Origin: Aliiglaciecola sp. LCG003
GTDB taxonomy: Bacteria; Pseudomonadota; Gammaproteobacteria; Enterobacterales; Alteromonadaceae
DNA length: 64,000 bases
NCBI RefSeq assembly: GCF_030316135.1
Contig: NZ_CP128185.1
Span: 3,534,001 to 3,598,000, forward strand
Direction: 5' to 3'
This document shows positions 10,305 to 20,669 of this stretch, piece after piece. The stretch's first letter is position 1. Each line of letters opens with the position of its first letter. The notes under the pieces were generated by a model. That model did not search any database, was not told the DNA's origin, and was given only the letters and a program-made list of their open reading frames with translations. The position numbers and the translations under genes are program-made.

Positions 10305-11210
10305 TTATTGCGTTCGGTAGACAAAAGGTAATGGATCTTGCTGTTTTCCGTCGCGCAACACTTCATAATGCACGTGGACACCAGTTGATCTGCCAGAACT
10401 GCCCATAGAAGCAATTTGCTGTCCTTTTGTCACAACATCGCCCATCTTAACACTGACAGCTTTGTTGTGACCATAGCGAGTCACAATTCCGTCGCCATGA
10501 TCGATTTCAACCAATTGGCCGTAGCCATATCGTTCACCTGACCAGGTCACTAAACCTGCACCAGTAGCGATGACTGATTCACCTTCTTTGCCCGCAAAGT
10601 CGATACCTTTGTGCATCGCCGGCAAACCATTAAAGGGGTCTTTACGCACACCATAGTATGAGGACAACCATCCTGATTCAATCGGTTTCCCCGCTAAATC
10701 AGCCTCTTCACGGATATGGTGATTCATCATGATAGATTCAAGGGCACTTAATTGCTGAGTCTTGCTATCTAGTTCCTGCAACATAGTATCGATGCGGCCT
10801 AGCAACTCATTGTTGCCTTCAAAATTTATGCTTATTTCTGTTAGCGGTCCGCCGATAGGAGGTAATTCGTTGAAGCTAAACTCATCTGAGTTCAAGCCTG
10901 CCTGTTGCACAAGTCGGGAACCTAGCGCATTAACACGCTGCATTTGACTTTGTACTTCAGCCAATTTCAATACCACCCCGGTCAATTGCTCTTGGGTGGC
11001 GGATTTTAAGGCCGCGACTTCTTGCTTCTGCTGGGTCAAGCCGGTGTGAGCAAAGTCGATACGGGCAAGGGTTTCATCCGGTGCATTTATTGAGCGACTC
11101 GATAACATCAATAATCCACCGACCAATACTAAGGCAACCACTAAAGGTCGTTTTCCTATTTGATAGGAAAATTCACCTGACTTGCCCTTGTAATGTAGTG
11201 TTAAGCTCAT
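10305..11210 (-). CDS. M23 family metallopeptidase, membrane-anchored, LytM type
   Basis: 301 residues. An N-terminal membrane segment (about 25-40, PLVVALVLVGGLLML) anchors the protein; then a coiled-coil stretch (about 50-165) and a C-terminal peptidase M23 domain. The zinc-binding pattern is present: MHKGIDFAG (His and Asp) and VHVHYEV (HxH), with YGHNKAVSVKMGDVV between, so it should be an active DD-endopeptidase or a close relative acting on peptidoglycan in the periplasm. It occupies the position between lpxC and secA where E. coli has secM. Hairpins flank the gene on both sides, suggesting a separate transcript. Confidence 0.93.
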   Translation of the reverse strand: MSLTLHYKGKSGEFSYQIGKRPLVVALVLVGGLLMLSSRSINAPDETLARIDFAHTGLTQQKQEVAALKSATQEQLTGVVLKLAEVQSQMQRVNALGSRLVQQAGLNSDEFSFNELPPIGGPLTEISINFEGNNELLGRIDTMLQELDSKTQQLSALESIMMNHHIREEADLAGKPIESGWLSSYYGVRKDPFNGLPAMHKGIDFAGKEGESVIATGAGLVTWSGERYGYGQLVEIDHGDGIVTRYGHNKAVSVKMGDVVTKGQQIASMGSSGRSTGVHVHYEVLRDGKQQDPLPFVYRTQ

Positions 11211-11433
11211 TGTTTTATTGTCTCATTACTTTATCAATCCGCAAGCATTCTATGTTTCTTTAACCTAACTTGATAGCTGTTTATGGTATCAGAACACAAC
11301 CTACGTGATTAAATTTTATACAATCTTATCGGCTAACAACAGGGTTTCTTCTCCCCCAATTAACCACTTTTTATTATGGCTGTAACAATACCTTGTAAAA
11401 CATAAGGTTATCAAGGTAATTGAACGCATAAAC

Positions 11434-11464
11434 AAAAAATGCCGCTAGATGCGGCATTTTTTTT
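11434..11464. terminator. Bidirectional Rho-independent terminator after lpxC
   Basis: A-tract, stem TGCCGC, loop TAGAT, stem GCGGCA, T-tract: six A on the left and eight T on the right, so the hairpin can work in both directions. It lies 10 bp after the lpxC stop on the minus strand and ends the dcw-lpxC transcription unit. Confidence 0.88.
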
Positions 11465-11473
11465 CTAATTATC

Positions 11474-12388
11474 TTAATTCGCTAATAACGCTGGCGCAAA
11501 GTGAATTGGCACATCCTCGTTGGATTCGTAACTAACAAATTCCCAACAAGATGCATCGGCAAGCATCGCATTGAGTAATTTATTATTCAAACCGTGACCA
11601 GATTTATAGGCTTTTAGTTCACCCACAATACTATGACCACCTAAGTATAAATCTCCAACAGCATCTAGGATCTTGTGCTTCAAGAATTCGTCATCGTAAC
11701 GAAGCCCTTCAGGGTTCAATACTCTGTACTCATCTAACGCGACTGCATTTTCCATGCTACCGCCTAAGGCAAGATTGTTGGCGTTCATATATTCTAGGTC
11801 ACGCATAAAACCAAAGGTACGTGCTCGGCTAACTTCATCAACATAGGAAGAGGCATCAAAATCCATTACAAGGTGCTGACGAGTCTGACTGATAACCGGG
11901 TGTGCAAAATCAATTCTGAAATCGACTCGGAAACCATCATAGGGGCGAAACTCCGCCCACTTATCGCCATCTTCAACCCGAATTGGTTTGATGATTCGAA
12001 TGAATTTTTTAGCTGCATTTAACTCTTCGATTCCAGCAGATTGTAGCAAGAAAATGAACGGACTCGCGCTGCCGTCCATTATCGGTAGTTCATTACTGTT
12101 CACTTCAACAATAATATTATCTATGCCCAATCCAGCTAATGCCGAAGATAAATGCTCAACTGTAAAGATCGACACACCGTCTTTATTGCTCAAACAAGTA
12201 CAAAGCACAGTGTCTCCAACCGCGTTTGCTTTTGCTGGGATATCTACATGAGGCTCAAGGTCTATACGGCGAAATACAATACCTGTATTCGCCGGCGCAG
12301 GCCGGAGAGTCATGGTGACCTTTTCACCTTTGTGCAGACCAATCCCAGTTTCTTGCACAGCATGTTTTATTGTGCGTTGCTTAATCAT
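11474..12388 (-). CDS. lpxC: LpxC, UDP-3-O-acyl-N-acetylglucosamine deacetylase
   Basis: 304 residues (E. coli 305). It catalyses the committed step of lipid A synthesis, a zinc-dependent deacetylation. Zinc ligands and catalytic residues are visible: [15 protein letters not shown] (His near 79), and [20 protein letters not shown] (His and Asp near 238-242) followed by [11 protein letters not shown] (catalytic His). The N-terminus [23 protein letters not shown] is typical. It ends the dcw cluster after a 264-bp gap from ftsZ that probably contains its own promoter, as in E. coli. Confidence 0.98.
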   Translation of the reverse strand: MIKQRTIKHAVQETGIGLHKGEKVTMTLRPAPANTGIVFRRIDLEPHVDIPAKANAVGDTVLCTCLSNKDGVSIFTVEHLSSALAGLGIDNIIVEVNSNELPIMDGSASPFIFLLQSAGIEELNAAKKFIRIIKPIRVEDGDKWAEFRPYDGFRVDFRIDFAHPVISQTRQHLVMDFDASSYVDEVSRARTFGFMRDLEYMNANNLALGGSMENAVALDEYRVLNPEGLRYDDEFLKHKILDAVGDLYLGGHSIVGELKAYKSGHGLNNKLLNAMLADASCWEFVSYESNEDVPIHFAPALLAN

Positions 12389-12652
12389 CTAACAGTTTGC
12401 CTATCCTAAATTAACAAGCGAAAAAACGGCGCATAGTATACTGACCAACTGGTCCAATGTCAAAAAACTGCAACATAGAACCAAATCAATCCGTATTTCA
12501 GCTGACACAAAAGCCCAACAATGAACATATTCGTTCAGGGTTTAAGGGGCCATATCACTGCGCAAGCGACTTTTCCTGCCTGATATTCATCGAAGTATTA
12601 CAGTATTTGCATAAGACCTGTTTTCGACGAATAAATTCACTTTGTTTATATT

Positions 12653-13819
12653 TTAATCTGCTTGTTTACGCAAAAACGCTGGAATATCGAGATATTCCAA
12701 ATCAGATTTGGCTTCAGCTTTTTCTTCTGTCGCCATTATTTTATTCATATCAGTGGCGGCGTTGCCAACACGATCACTGCCTTCCGACTGCAGTTTAAAC
12801 TGCTTGGCCTCAGCGCTAACACGAGAACCCTGGCTGCTGACTAAGGAGATATCAGGTTTACGTTCCGCACCAATTCCTGTGGCAACAACAGTCACTCTTA
12901 GTTCATCAGTCATTTCCATATCAATTACCGTACCCACAACGACGGTTGCATTTTCAGATGCAAAGGCCTTCACTGCATTACCTACGGTCTCAAACTCATC
13001 GATGGAGAAATCAGGACCCGCTGTGATATTAACCAAAATACCCCGCGCGCCGGTTAAGTCGATATCTTCTAATAAAGGACTCGCAATTGCTGCTTCTGAG
13101 GCTTCTTCTGCACGATCTTCCCCCGTTGCAGAGCCGCTGCCCATCATCGCCGTGCCCATTTCAGACATGACAGTTTTTACATCCGCAAAATCCACATTGA
13201 TCAAGCCAGGACGGGTAATCAATTCAGCGATACCTTGGACCGCTCCGCGCAATACATCGTTCGCTGCACTAAAGGCTTGCAACAAAGGCGTACCACGGCC
13301 CATTACTTTTAGTAATTTTTCATTCGGGATGGTGATCAATGAATCTACATATTTGGTAAGCTCTTCAATACCTTGTTCAGCAAATTCGATTCGTTTACGG
13401 CCTTCAAAAGGAAAGGGCTTAGTCACAACCGCAACCGTAAGAATGCCTAATTCTTTGGCTATCTTAGCTACTTCAGGTGCAGCCCCAGTTCCTGTACCGC
13501 CGCCCATTCCTGCGGTGATAAATACCATGTCGGCACCCTCAAGACTTTGACGAATTGTCTCTCGGTCTTCTTCAGCTGCCTGACGACCGATATTTGGATT
13601 CGCCCCCGCACCTAGACCTTTGGTTACACCAGAACCAATTTGTAGGGTTACATTGGCCGATGAGCTTCGCAATACTTGAGCGTCGGTGTTTACCGCAATA
13701 AACTCCACCCCCTCAATACTGTGAGCTACCATGTGCTCAATCGCATTTCCACCGCCGCCGCCGACGCCGATTACTTTTATGACAGCTTCTTCGCTGTGAC
13801 TATCCATTAATTCAAACAT
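12653..13819 (-). CDS. ftsZ: FtsZ, cell division tubulin-like GTPase
   Basis: 388 residues. FtsZ polymerises into the Z ring at mid-cell. The GTP-binding tubulin signature [14 protein letters not shown] (about 105-118) and the T7 loop region [11 protein letters not shown] are intact. A variable linker (about 320-375) leads to the conserved C-terminal peptide [12 protein letters not shown], which binds FtsA and ZipA. The frame is open to 13870, but the ATG at 13817-13819 has GGAGAAATAAA upstream and gives the standard MFELMD N-terminus. ftsA lies 85 bp upstream. Confidence 0.98.
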   Translation of the reverse strand: MFELMDSHSEEAVIKVIGVGGGGGNAIEHMVAHSIEGVEFIAVNTDAQVLRSSSANVTLQIGSGVTKGLGAGANPNIGRQAAEEDRETIRQSLEGADMVFITAGMGGGTGTGAAPEVAKIAKELGILTVAVVTKPFPFEGRKRIEFAEQGIEELTKYVDSLITIPNEKLLKVMGRGTPLLQAFSAANDVLRGAVQGIAELITRPGLINVDFADVKTVMSEMGTAMMGSGSATGEDRAEEASEAAIASPLLEDIDLTGARGILVNITAGPDFSIDEFETVGNAVKAFASENATVVVGTVIDMEMTDELRVTVVATGIGAERKPDISLVSSQGSRVSAEAKQFKLQSEGSDRVGNAATDMNKIMATEEKAEAKSDLEYLDIPAFLRKQAD

Positions 13820-13904
13820 TTTATTTCTCCGATTTTTGCGCGATAGAATGTAAGTTTCACAACTCAACATTCACTTTATTAAAGATTCTGAGACTGATCC
13901 ATTC

Positions 13905-15134
13905 TCAGAACTCCCCTTTAAACCAACTCTGAACACGGTGCCAAAGCCCTTCAGCAGCGCTTGTTTTTTGCGTCGCTTTTGACTGCATTGACTCTTTGCC
14001 GTATTGCAACAAACCTATTACGGTTGCAAATGTGGCATCTTCTACGTATTCAGATAGACCTTTGACGCCAATAGGCACGCCTACGCGCACCGGCATCTGA
14101 AATAGTTCCTCGGCAAATTCAACCGCCCCTTCCATTTTTGCAGAGCCGCCGGTCAATACAATTCCGGCAGCGATTTGCTCTTCCAATCCACTGGATTTGA
14201 TCTCTTCGTGGACCAATTCAAATAATTCCTGATAACGAGGCTCAATCACCTCAGCCAATGTGTGACGAGACATGGCTCGTGCGGGTCTACCGCCTACACT
14301 TGGCACTTCTATATTTTCTTCCATGCTCACCATGTCTCGCAGAGCACAGGCATAATTTATTTTTATATCTTCAGCATGGCTAATTGGTGTTCTAAATATT
14401 TTTGCAATGTCACTGGTAATCTGATTACCCGCAACTGGGATCACTGCGGTGTGACGTATCGCTCCGTCGGTGTAAATCACCATATCGATAGTGCCACCAC
14501 CGATATCGACCACACACACCCCTAATTCTTTTTCGTCTTCGGTTAACACCGCATAACTTGATGCCAGTGCAGAGAAGATAATTTGGTCTGCATTAAGTTC
14601 ACAACGTTCAACACATTTAACTAAATTTTTAGCCATGTCATCAGCACAAGTAATGATATGTGCTTTGGCTTCCATTCTTACTCCGGACATACCAATGGGA
14701 TTTTTAATTCCCTCTTGTACGTCTATGGTAAATTCCTGTGGCAATACATGCAGCAAACGACGTTCTAGGGCAATAGGCACTGACCTAGCCGCGTGCACTA
14801 CATTGTCGACGTCATCTGCTGTCACTTCTTGATTGTTGATGGGTACCATACCGCTCTCGTTCTGACATTTAACATGCCGACCCGAGATAGACATAAATAC
14901 CGATGAAACTCGGCAATCTGCCATCAGTTCCATTTCATCTACAGCACGTTGAACAGACTGAACTAATAAATTCAGATCATTCACCCCACCCTTATCCATT
15001 CCTTTAGATGAAGATGTGCCCACGCCTACGATACTGATATCACCACTATCTAAGACTTCACCCACCACAGCTTTGACCTTACTGGTCCCCATGTCTAAGC
15101 CAACGATTAGATTTCTTTCTGCCACCTTAGACAT
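13905..15134 (-). CDS. ftsA: FtsA, actin-like cell division protein
   Basis: 409 residues. FtsA tethers FtsZ to the membrane and recruits later division proteins. Actin-fold motifs: LIVGLDMGTSKVKAVVGE (phosphate 1), CVVDIGGGTIDMVIYTDG (phosphate 2) and IVLTGGSAKMEG (adenosine). The C-terminal amphipathic helix GLWHRVQSWFKGEF is the membrane-targeting sequence. The frame is open upstream to 15191, overlapping ftsQ. The ATG at 15132-15134 gives the family-typical MSKVAERNLIVG; a GTG at 15149 is an alternative. Confidence 0.97.
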   Translation of the reverse strand: MSKVAERNLIVGLDMGTSKVKAVVGEVLDSGDISIVGVGTSSSKGMDKGGVNDLNLLVQSVQRAVDEMELMADCRVSSVFMSISGRHVKCQNESGMVPINNQEVTADDVDNVVHAARSVPIALERRLLHVLPQEFTIDVQEGIKNPIGMSGVRMEAKAHIITCADDMAKNLVKCVERCELNADQIIFSALASSYAVLTEDEKELGVCVVDIGGGTIDMVIYTDGAIRHTAVIPVAGNQITSDIAKIFRTPISHAEDIKINYACALRDMVSMEENIEVPSVGGRPARAMSRHTLAEVIEPRYQELFELVHEEIKSSGLEEQIAAGIVLTGGSAKMEGAVEFAEELFQMPVRVGVPIGVKGLSEYVEDATFATVIGLLQYGKESMQSKATQKTSAAEGLWHRVQSWFKGEF

Positions 15135-15154
15135 ACCTATTTTACTCACTTTCA

Positions 15155-15901
15155 CTAGCTCTCTTGTTTCTTCGAATTTGCGTCTTTCCACCCCACGGCC
15201 AACCCCGTGTCGTAACGCAAATCTACATAATCGACCTGTCTGTCTTGCTGTTTGAGCAGCGGATATACATCTACAAAGCGCTGCAACCGGTCGACAAACT
15301 CCGAACGACCTAAATTGAGTTTCACGCCATTATTCAAACGCAAATTCCAAGCGAAACGCTCACTCAGATATAATTCTACTATGCGCAAATTAGCGCCATT
15401 GAGCAGAGTTTGCATCGCTCTATACCCTCGCAGTGCAGTCTGTTCGCTACCACCTGGTCCGAATAAATTTGGCAAAGATTCATCATCTAACTGCGCTAAA
15501 AATGTCTCGCCATACTGATTCAACAATGAATCGTTGTTCCACCGTGCACTGGCAATCTCTTCGATCACATGTATGTTCAAACTATTCGGCCAGCGTTTGC
15601 GTACCGACGCTTGGTGTACCCAAGGTAGTGCCTCAATCTCCTGATGGACTTGATTGACATCTAATTCAAAAAAGCTCTCAGGATGTTGTTGACGAATTCG
15701 CTGTTCAATCACGTACTCACCAATATGCACCCTATTCCCCGTAACAATCACTCTTTGTAGCGGTGATTTTTGCGCATCTTCCAACCAGTGATTCAACCAC
15801 CAGCCTGCATAGACTAAGGATAAAATCACTACTGACAAAAACACTATTCCCGATATCTGATAGCGAGAACTCATGCTTGTTTTGTCAGCTAAACTCTCCA
15901 T
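15155..15901 (-). CDS. ftsQ: FtsQ, cell division protein (POTRA domain)
   Basis: 248 residues. FtsQ is a bitopic inner-membrane protein that links early and late divisome proteins through FtsB/FtsL. There is a short cytoplasmic N-terminus, one membrane segment (about 17-36, ISGIVFLSVVILSLVYAGWWL), a POTRA domain beginning LQRVIVTGNRVHIGEYVIEQ, and the beta domain with the NLRLNNGVKLNLGR segment. The start ATG shares one base with the ddl stop (TAATG), indicating coupling. Confidence 0.96.
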   Translation of the reverse strand: MESLADKTSMSSRYQISGIVFLSVVILSLVYAGWWLNHWLEDAQKSPLQRVIVTGNRVHIGEYVIEQRIRQQHPESFFELDVNQVHQEIEALPWVHQASVRKRWPNSLNIHVIEEIASARWNNDSLLNQYGETFLAQLDDESLPNLFGPGGSEQTALRGYRAMQTLLNGANLRIVELYLSERFAWNLRLNNGVKLNLGRSEFVDRLQRFVDVYPLLKQQDRQVDYVDLRYDTGLAVGWKDANSKKQES

Positions 15902-16848
15902 TATGCAACTTTAGCCGTGCATAATATCGCTAAGGCTAGTTGTGAAAAACTCAAACCAGCTTGCTTAGCTGCCATCGGCACCAAGCTTTTTTCGGTCATA
16001 CCAGGCACCGTATTAGCCTCCAGTAAGTAAAAACTTCCTGACCTATCTTGCATAAAATCGACTCTTCCCCAACCACTGCCAGACACTGCATGAAAGGCTT
16101 CACAAGCCATTTTACCTAGCATACTTTCGTCCTCGGCGGATAAACCACTGGGACAGAAATACTCCGTGGAGTCGGAGTGATACTTCGCTTGATAATCATA
16201 AAATGTACGAGGAGTGGACATGCGAATAGATGGCAATGCTTCGCCATTCAGAATAGTCACAGTAAATTCTGGACCATGAATGAACTGCTCTAACAAGACA
16301 GTATCATCATACTTGAACGCGTCTTGTATGGCCGTTTCTAATTGTGTGGCGCTTGTTACCTTGGCTATACCAATGCTGGAACCTTCCTGCGCTGGCTTAA
16401 CCATAACAATATCTCCTAAGCTTGCCATTATAACCTTGCATGATCCCGCATCAAAGCTTCTTTTTTCTGCAATGTGGTATTTAGCGGTGGGCAGGCCTAG
16501 GGTTTGCCAAATCTGTTTAGTTCTGACTTTATCCATTGCTAAAGCAGAACCTAATACACCACTACCCGTGTAGGGTAGTTTTAACAATTGCAACGCCCCT
16601 TGCATGCTGCCGTCTTCACCGCCGCGACCGTGTAACATGATCACCACAGTTTGAAATTTTTCTGTGATTAAGTCAGTGATTGCTTTTTCGGCCGGGTCGA
16701 AGGCGTGGGCATCAACACCTGCTTCACACAAGGCGTTCAGCACGGCATGTCCAGAACGAAGGGAAACTTCCCGTTCCGCAGAAGCGCCACCGAGCATAAC
16801 AGCCACCTTGCCAAATTGTTTTACATCGACCTGGGTTGCGGCGCTCAT
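15901..16848 (-). CDS. ddl: D-alanine--D-alanine ligase
   Basis: 315 residues (E. coli DdlB 306). It makes the D-Ala-D-Ala dipeptide used by MurF. ATP-grasp features: [19 protein letters not shown] at the N-terminus, [35 protein letters not shown], and the C-terminal [20 protein letters not shown] with the metal-binding Glu/Asn. The position between murC and ftsQ corresponds to ddlB of E. coli. It overlaps murC by 4 bp. Confidence 0.97.
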   Translation of the reverse strand: MSAATQVDVKQFGKVAVMLGGASAEREVSLRSGHAVLNALCEAGVDAHAFDPAEKAITDLITEKFQTVVIMLHGRGGEDGSMQGALQLLKLPYTGSGVLGSALAMDKVRTKQIWQTLGLPTAKYHIAEKRSFDAGSCKVIMASLGDIVMVKPAQEGSSIGIAKVTSATQLETAIQDAFKYDDTVLLEQFIHGPEFTVTILNGEALPSIRMSTPRTFYDYQAKYHSDSTEYFCPSGLSAEDESMLGKMACEAFHAVSGSGWGRVDFMQDRSGSFYLLEANTVPGMTEKSLVPMAAKQAGLSFSQLALAILCTAKVA

Positions 16849-18299
16849 ACAGGCCTCCTTTCGCTCAAAATGTTTTTGTCTAACTTAATACTTTGTAAAT
16901 AACTTGCTATCTGACCGATATTTCCCGCGCCTTGGGTCATCAATATATCTTGATCTTTGAGCCCTTCCGCTAACAAACTCGGCAGCTCATCTTTATTGGC
17001 CACGTAAATAGGTTCAATTTGTCCCCGTTGACGAATTGAACGACACAGGGCTTTGCTATCAGCTCCTTCAATTGGAGACTCACCTGCCGAATAGACTTCC
17101 AACAGCAATAACACATCGACTTGAGATAGCACCCGTACGAAATCTTCATATAAATCTCGGGTACGAGTAAATCTGTGAGGTTGATAGGCCATCACTATAC
17201 GTCTATCTGGCCAATTGTTGCGTGCAACGGCTATGGTCGCCTCTACTTCAGTGGGATGGTGACCATAGTCATCTACCAGCGTTACCAATCCATCACCGGT
17301 TTCAAAGCTGCCTAATTGTTCAAAGCGACGACCAATACCCTCAAACGCAGCAAGCGCAGCGACGATAGCTTTATCTGCCACGCCTTCGTCAGTGGCAACA
17401 GCAATGGCAGCTAAAGCATTTAGTACATTGTGTTTACCGGCAATGTTGAGCTCGATAGTTAGATCGGTGTGTCCCTTTCGAATCACGGTAAATTTGCTTT
17501 GATTGAACGCATACTCAATATTTTGCGCGCTAAAATCAGCTTCTTTGCCCAGCCCGTATGTCAGTATTTTACGGCCGATACGTGGCACTAGCGATTGGAT
17601 AACTGGATCATCAATGCATACCACGGCCAAACCGTAGAAAGGTAAGTTATGCAAAAAGTCTACGTAGGTGTCTTGCATACGCTGGAAGTCACCATCATAG
17701 GTATCCATATGATCAGGTTCGATATTGGTCACAATCGAGACCATAGGTTGCAAATGCACAAATGAAGCATCACTTTCGTCTGCTTCAGCGATAAGATAAC
17801 GACTGCTACCTAATTTTGCGTTGGTACCCGCGCTATTTAAGAGCCCGCCAATCACAAAAGTTGGATCTAATTCGTCTTGGGCGAAAATGGTCGCCAACAA
17901 ACTAGTTGTTGTGGTTTTCCCATGGGTACCCGCAACTGCAATGCCATGACGAAAGCGCATTAATTCAGCTAGCATTTCGGCCCGACGGATCACTGGAATG
18001 CGCTCACGTTTGGCGGCGATGATCTCTGGATTATTGTGATCAATCGCACTGGATACCACGACTACATTGGCATCTTGCACATTGCTGTGGCGATGACCAA
18101 TAAACACTTGTGCACCTTTGCCCGTTAACCGAGCTGTCATCGCATTATTCTGTTGATCAGAGCCTGTTATCCGATACCCTTCATTGAGCAACACTTCGGC
18201 AATGCCACCCATACCTGCACCACCAATACCAATAAAATGGATTTGCTTGATACGACGCATCTCTGGTACATGATAATGAATTTTATCAGGCTTAATCAT
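16845..18299 (-). CDS. murC: MurC, UDP-N-acetylmuramate--L-alanine ligase
   Basis: 484 residues (E. coli 491). It adds the first amino acid, L-Ala, to UDP-MurNAc using ATP. The N-terminal Rossmann domain has [23 protein letters not shown], the P-loop of the central domain is [27 protein letters not shown] follows, and the C-terminal domain includes [15 protein letters not shown] and [12 protein letters not shown]. Start and stop overlap ddl and murG by 4 bp each. Confidence 0.98.
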   Translation of the reverse strand: MIKPDKIHYHVPEMRRIKQIHFIGIGGAGMGGIAEVLLNEGYRITGSDQQNNAMTARLTGKGAQVFIGHRHSNVQDANVVVVSSAIDHNNPEIIAAKRERIPVIRRAEMLAELMRFRHGIAVAGTHGKTTTTSLLATIFAQDELDPTFVIGGLLNSAGTNAKLGSSRYLIAEADESDASFVHLQPMVSIVTNIEPDHMDTYDGDFQRMQDTYVDFLHNLPFYGLAVVCIDDPVIQSLVPRIGRKILTYGLGKEADFSAQNIEYAFNQSKFTVIRKGHTDLTIELNIAGKHNVLNALAAIAVATDEGVADKAIVAALAAFEGIGRRFEQLGSFETGDGLVTLVDDYGHHPTEVEATIAVARNNWPDRRIVMAYQPHRFTRTRDLYEDFVRVLSQVDVLLLLEVYSAGESPIEGADSKALCRSIRQRGQIEPIYVANKDELPSLLAEGLKDQDILMTQGAGNIGQIASYLQSIKLDKNILSERRPV

Positions 18300-19378
18300 G
18301 CCACTTGCGCTCCCAATTCAATGCAAATTTCAGCAACGGTTTTTGTCGCGTCAGGTTTTGCCAATTTACGGGCCGCGATACCAGTAGCAATGCGAACATC
18401 AGGATTGGATAGTAGTTCTCTCATTAATTCCTCTAATTTGCCACTTTCGAGTTGTGATTGTGGCAGCAAAAATCCAGCTTTATTATCTGACAAAGCTTTA
18501 GCATTCATAGTTTGATGGTCATCAACCGCATAGGGCAGAGGTACAAATATGGCTGTCACTCCGGACATTGCCACCTCAGCTACCGTTAATGCGCCGGCAC
18601 GGCAGATGACGATATCTGCCCAATTATAGGCCACTGCCATATCGTCTATAAATTCACTAACTTGCCAATTAAATTTTTGACCTATGTGGTGTTGATAGTC
18701 TTGTTTAACAGTTTCAACATGACCTTTACCAGTTTGATGTTGCACACTGATCTTAGTAAATTCAGCTAGCGCCCTAGGCACCTGCTGATTCAGAGCTTGC
18801 GCCCCTAATGAGCCGCCCACAACTAGGACATTAATCTGTTCTTTATAACCGGCTTTGGCAGCAACCTTTGCGAAATCCTCACGGACAGGGTTCCCCACCC
18901 AATAGAATTTGCCAGTTGTAGGTTGTTGCGCAAACGCATTGTCAAAGCCAGTTAAAACTTTACTCGCAATTTTTGATAATACTTTGTTGGTTAAGCCCGG
19001 TATCGCATTTTGTTCATGCACCACTAAAGGAATTCCGCCCATCCAAGCTGCAATACCGCCAGGGCCACTGGCAAAACCGCCCATGCCTAGCACCACATCA
19101 GGTTTAACCTGACGGATCACTTTTCTAGCTTGAACGATTGCACGCAAAAGTTGAAACGGCGCTTTAAGCAGACGCAACAAACCATTGCCCCTGACACCCA
19201 CAACATCGATGAAACTAATGGAATATCCTGCTTTAGGTACTATATCGGCTTCCATGCGCATGGCCGTGCCCAACCAGTGAATAGACCAGCCTCGTGCCGC
19301 TAACTCTTTAGCGACCGCAATACCTGGAAACACGTGACCTCCGGTCCCTCCTGCCATGACTAACAATGTCTTATTCAT
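18296..19378 (-). CDS. murG: MurG, lipid II synthase (GlcNAc transferase)
   Basis: 360 residues. MurG transfers GlcNAc from UDP-GlcNAc to lipid I on the inner face of the membrane. The N-terminal glycine-rich loop [19 protein letters not shown], the second loop [12 protein letters not shown], and the UDP-GlcNAc site [16 protein letters not shown] with [16 protein letters not shown] are intact. A start at 19393 is in frame, but the ATG at 19376-19378 has GAGGTGGG just upstream and is the standard [11 protein letters not shown] start. It overlaps ftsW by 8 bp. Confidence 0.97.
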   Translation of the reverse strand: MNKTLLVMAGGTGGHVFPGIAVAKELAARGWSIHWLGTAMRMEADIVPKAGYSISFIDVVGVRGNGLLRLLKAPFQLLRAIVQARKVIRQVKPDVVLGMGGFASGPGGIAAWMGGIPLVVHEQNAIPGLTNKVLSKIASKVLTGFDNAFAQQPTTGKFYWVGNPVREDFAKVAAKAGYKEQINVLVVGGSLGAQALNQQVPRALAEFTKISVQHQTGKGHVETVKQDYQHHIGQKFNWQVSEFIDDMAVAYNWADIVICRAGALTVAEVAMSGVTAIFVPLPYAVDDHQTMNAKALSDNKAGFLLPQSQLESGKLEELMRELLSNPDVRIATGIAARKLAKPDATKTVAEICIELGAQVA

Positions 19379-20669
19379 TGCCCACCTCGACATCGCCTTG
19401 GGCTACATCAGTGAGCAATTTTTTAACTTTAGATTTGCCTTTAGTGGATTTAGATTTATTGCCTTTGCTCATCGCTTGTACACCATCCACACGTATTTCA
19501 AAGTCAATACGAATAAGAATAGACACCGCGACTGTCATAATAATTAAACTAGAACCACCATAACTGACTAACGGTAAAGTCAGCCCCTTGGTGGGCAAGA
19601 TACCCGCGCTGGCGCCCACGTTTACAGCCGTCTGAAAGCTAAACCATATACCTATTGCATAGGCGAGATACCCGTCAAAGGGGCGGTCATTAGATAGGGC
19701 CAAGTTACCCAACTTCAAGGCTTTGTAAACTAGTGTAAACAATAAAGCCAACACCAGCGCAATACCCATAAAGCCAAACTCTTCAGCTAATATGGCAACA
19801 ATAAAATCTGTGTGAGCTTCTGGCAGATATTCCAATTTCTGCAAGCTATTACCTAGGCCTTGACCTAACCAGTCTCCCCGTCCAAAAGCCATTAACGATT
19901 GAGTCAGCTGATAGCCTTTTCCGAATGGGTCTTGCCAGGGATCGAGGAAAACTTTCATCCTGTCCATACGGTAACCTTCGACCAGTATAAGAGCCGTAAT
20001 CGCGCATAGGCCAGTGATCACCAACCCAAAGAACTGCCACAGTTTAGCGCCTGCTAAAAATAACAAACCTATAGTAGTGGCGAACATGACTATCACTGTG
20101 CCCAAATCCGGTTGCAACAGTAACAACACCGCAAGCACAAAAAATACCACCAAGGGTTTGAGGAACCCCTTAAGGTTTTCAGTTACTTCTTCATAGCGAC
20201 GCACCATGTAGCCCGCTAAGTAACAGAAGAAGAACAACTTAGCCACTTCAGCGACCTGTATGGTGATTGGCCCGACTACTAACCAACGAGTACTACCGTT
20301 AACCGTCCGGCCGATGAATAAAACTGATACCAGTAACAGCACACTAAATAACAATAACCAAGGGTTGCTGATCCGCCACCATTGCATAGGAATTTGTAGC
20401 ACGACAATTGCGGCCACTATGGATAACCCGAGATAGATGCAATGACGGATAGCGAAATGAAAGGGTTCATCAAATAAGCGGGCGGCTACCGGCATTGATG
20501 CCGAGGTGACAATCACTAAACCGATAGCCATCAAAGCGATGCTGAGCAAAATGAAATACACGTCAAATGGCAACTTCGTTACGCTGACACCATCATGGCG
20601 CTGCGCGAAAAGGCGGCGCAAGCCGGTGTATTGTGAGTAACTTTCCTGTTGAGTCATGCTAGCGCTCAT
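19371..20669 (-). CDS. ftsW: FtsW, septal peptidoglycan polymerase (SEDS family)
   Basis: 432 residues. FtsW is a polytopic glycosyltransferase that polymerises lipid II together with FtsI. About ten membrane segments are visible. SEDS hallmarks are LLQPDLGTVIVMFATTIGLLF, the WQDPFGKGYQLTQSLMAFGRG extracellular loop with the catalytic Asp region, and GILPTKGLTLPLVSYGGSSL. A basic C-terminal tail (KGNKSKSTKGKSKVKK) follows. It overlaps murD by 11 bp with this start; an ATG 12 bp further in is an alternative. Confidence 0.97.
   Translation of the reverse strand: MSASMTQQESYSQYTGLRRLFAQRHDGVSVTKLPFDVYFILLSIALMAIGLVIVTSASMPVAARLFDEPFHFAIRHCIYLGLSIVAAIVVLQIPMQWWRISNPWLLLFSVLLLVSVLFIGRTVNGSTRWLVVGPITIQVAEVAKLFFFCYLAGYMVRRYEEVTENLKGFLKPLVVFFVLAVLLLLQPDLGTVIVMFATTIGLLFLAGAKLWQFFGLVITGLCAITALILVEGYRMDRMKVFLDPWQDPFGKGYQLTQSLMAFGRGDWLGQGLGNSLQKLEYLPEAHTDFIVAILAEEFGFMGIALVLALLFTLVYKALKLGNLALSNDRPFDGYLAYAIGIWFSFQTAVNVGASAGILPTKGLTLPLVSYGGSSLIIMTVAVSILIRIDFEIRVDGVQAMSKGNKSKSTKGKSKVKKLLTDVAQGDVEVGNE

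Noticed and set aside
12708-13550. 280-codon plus-strand ORF opposite ftsZ
   Set aside because: Antisense frame of ftsZ with skewed Ser/Pro/Ala content, a shadow of the coding strand.
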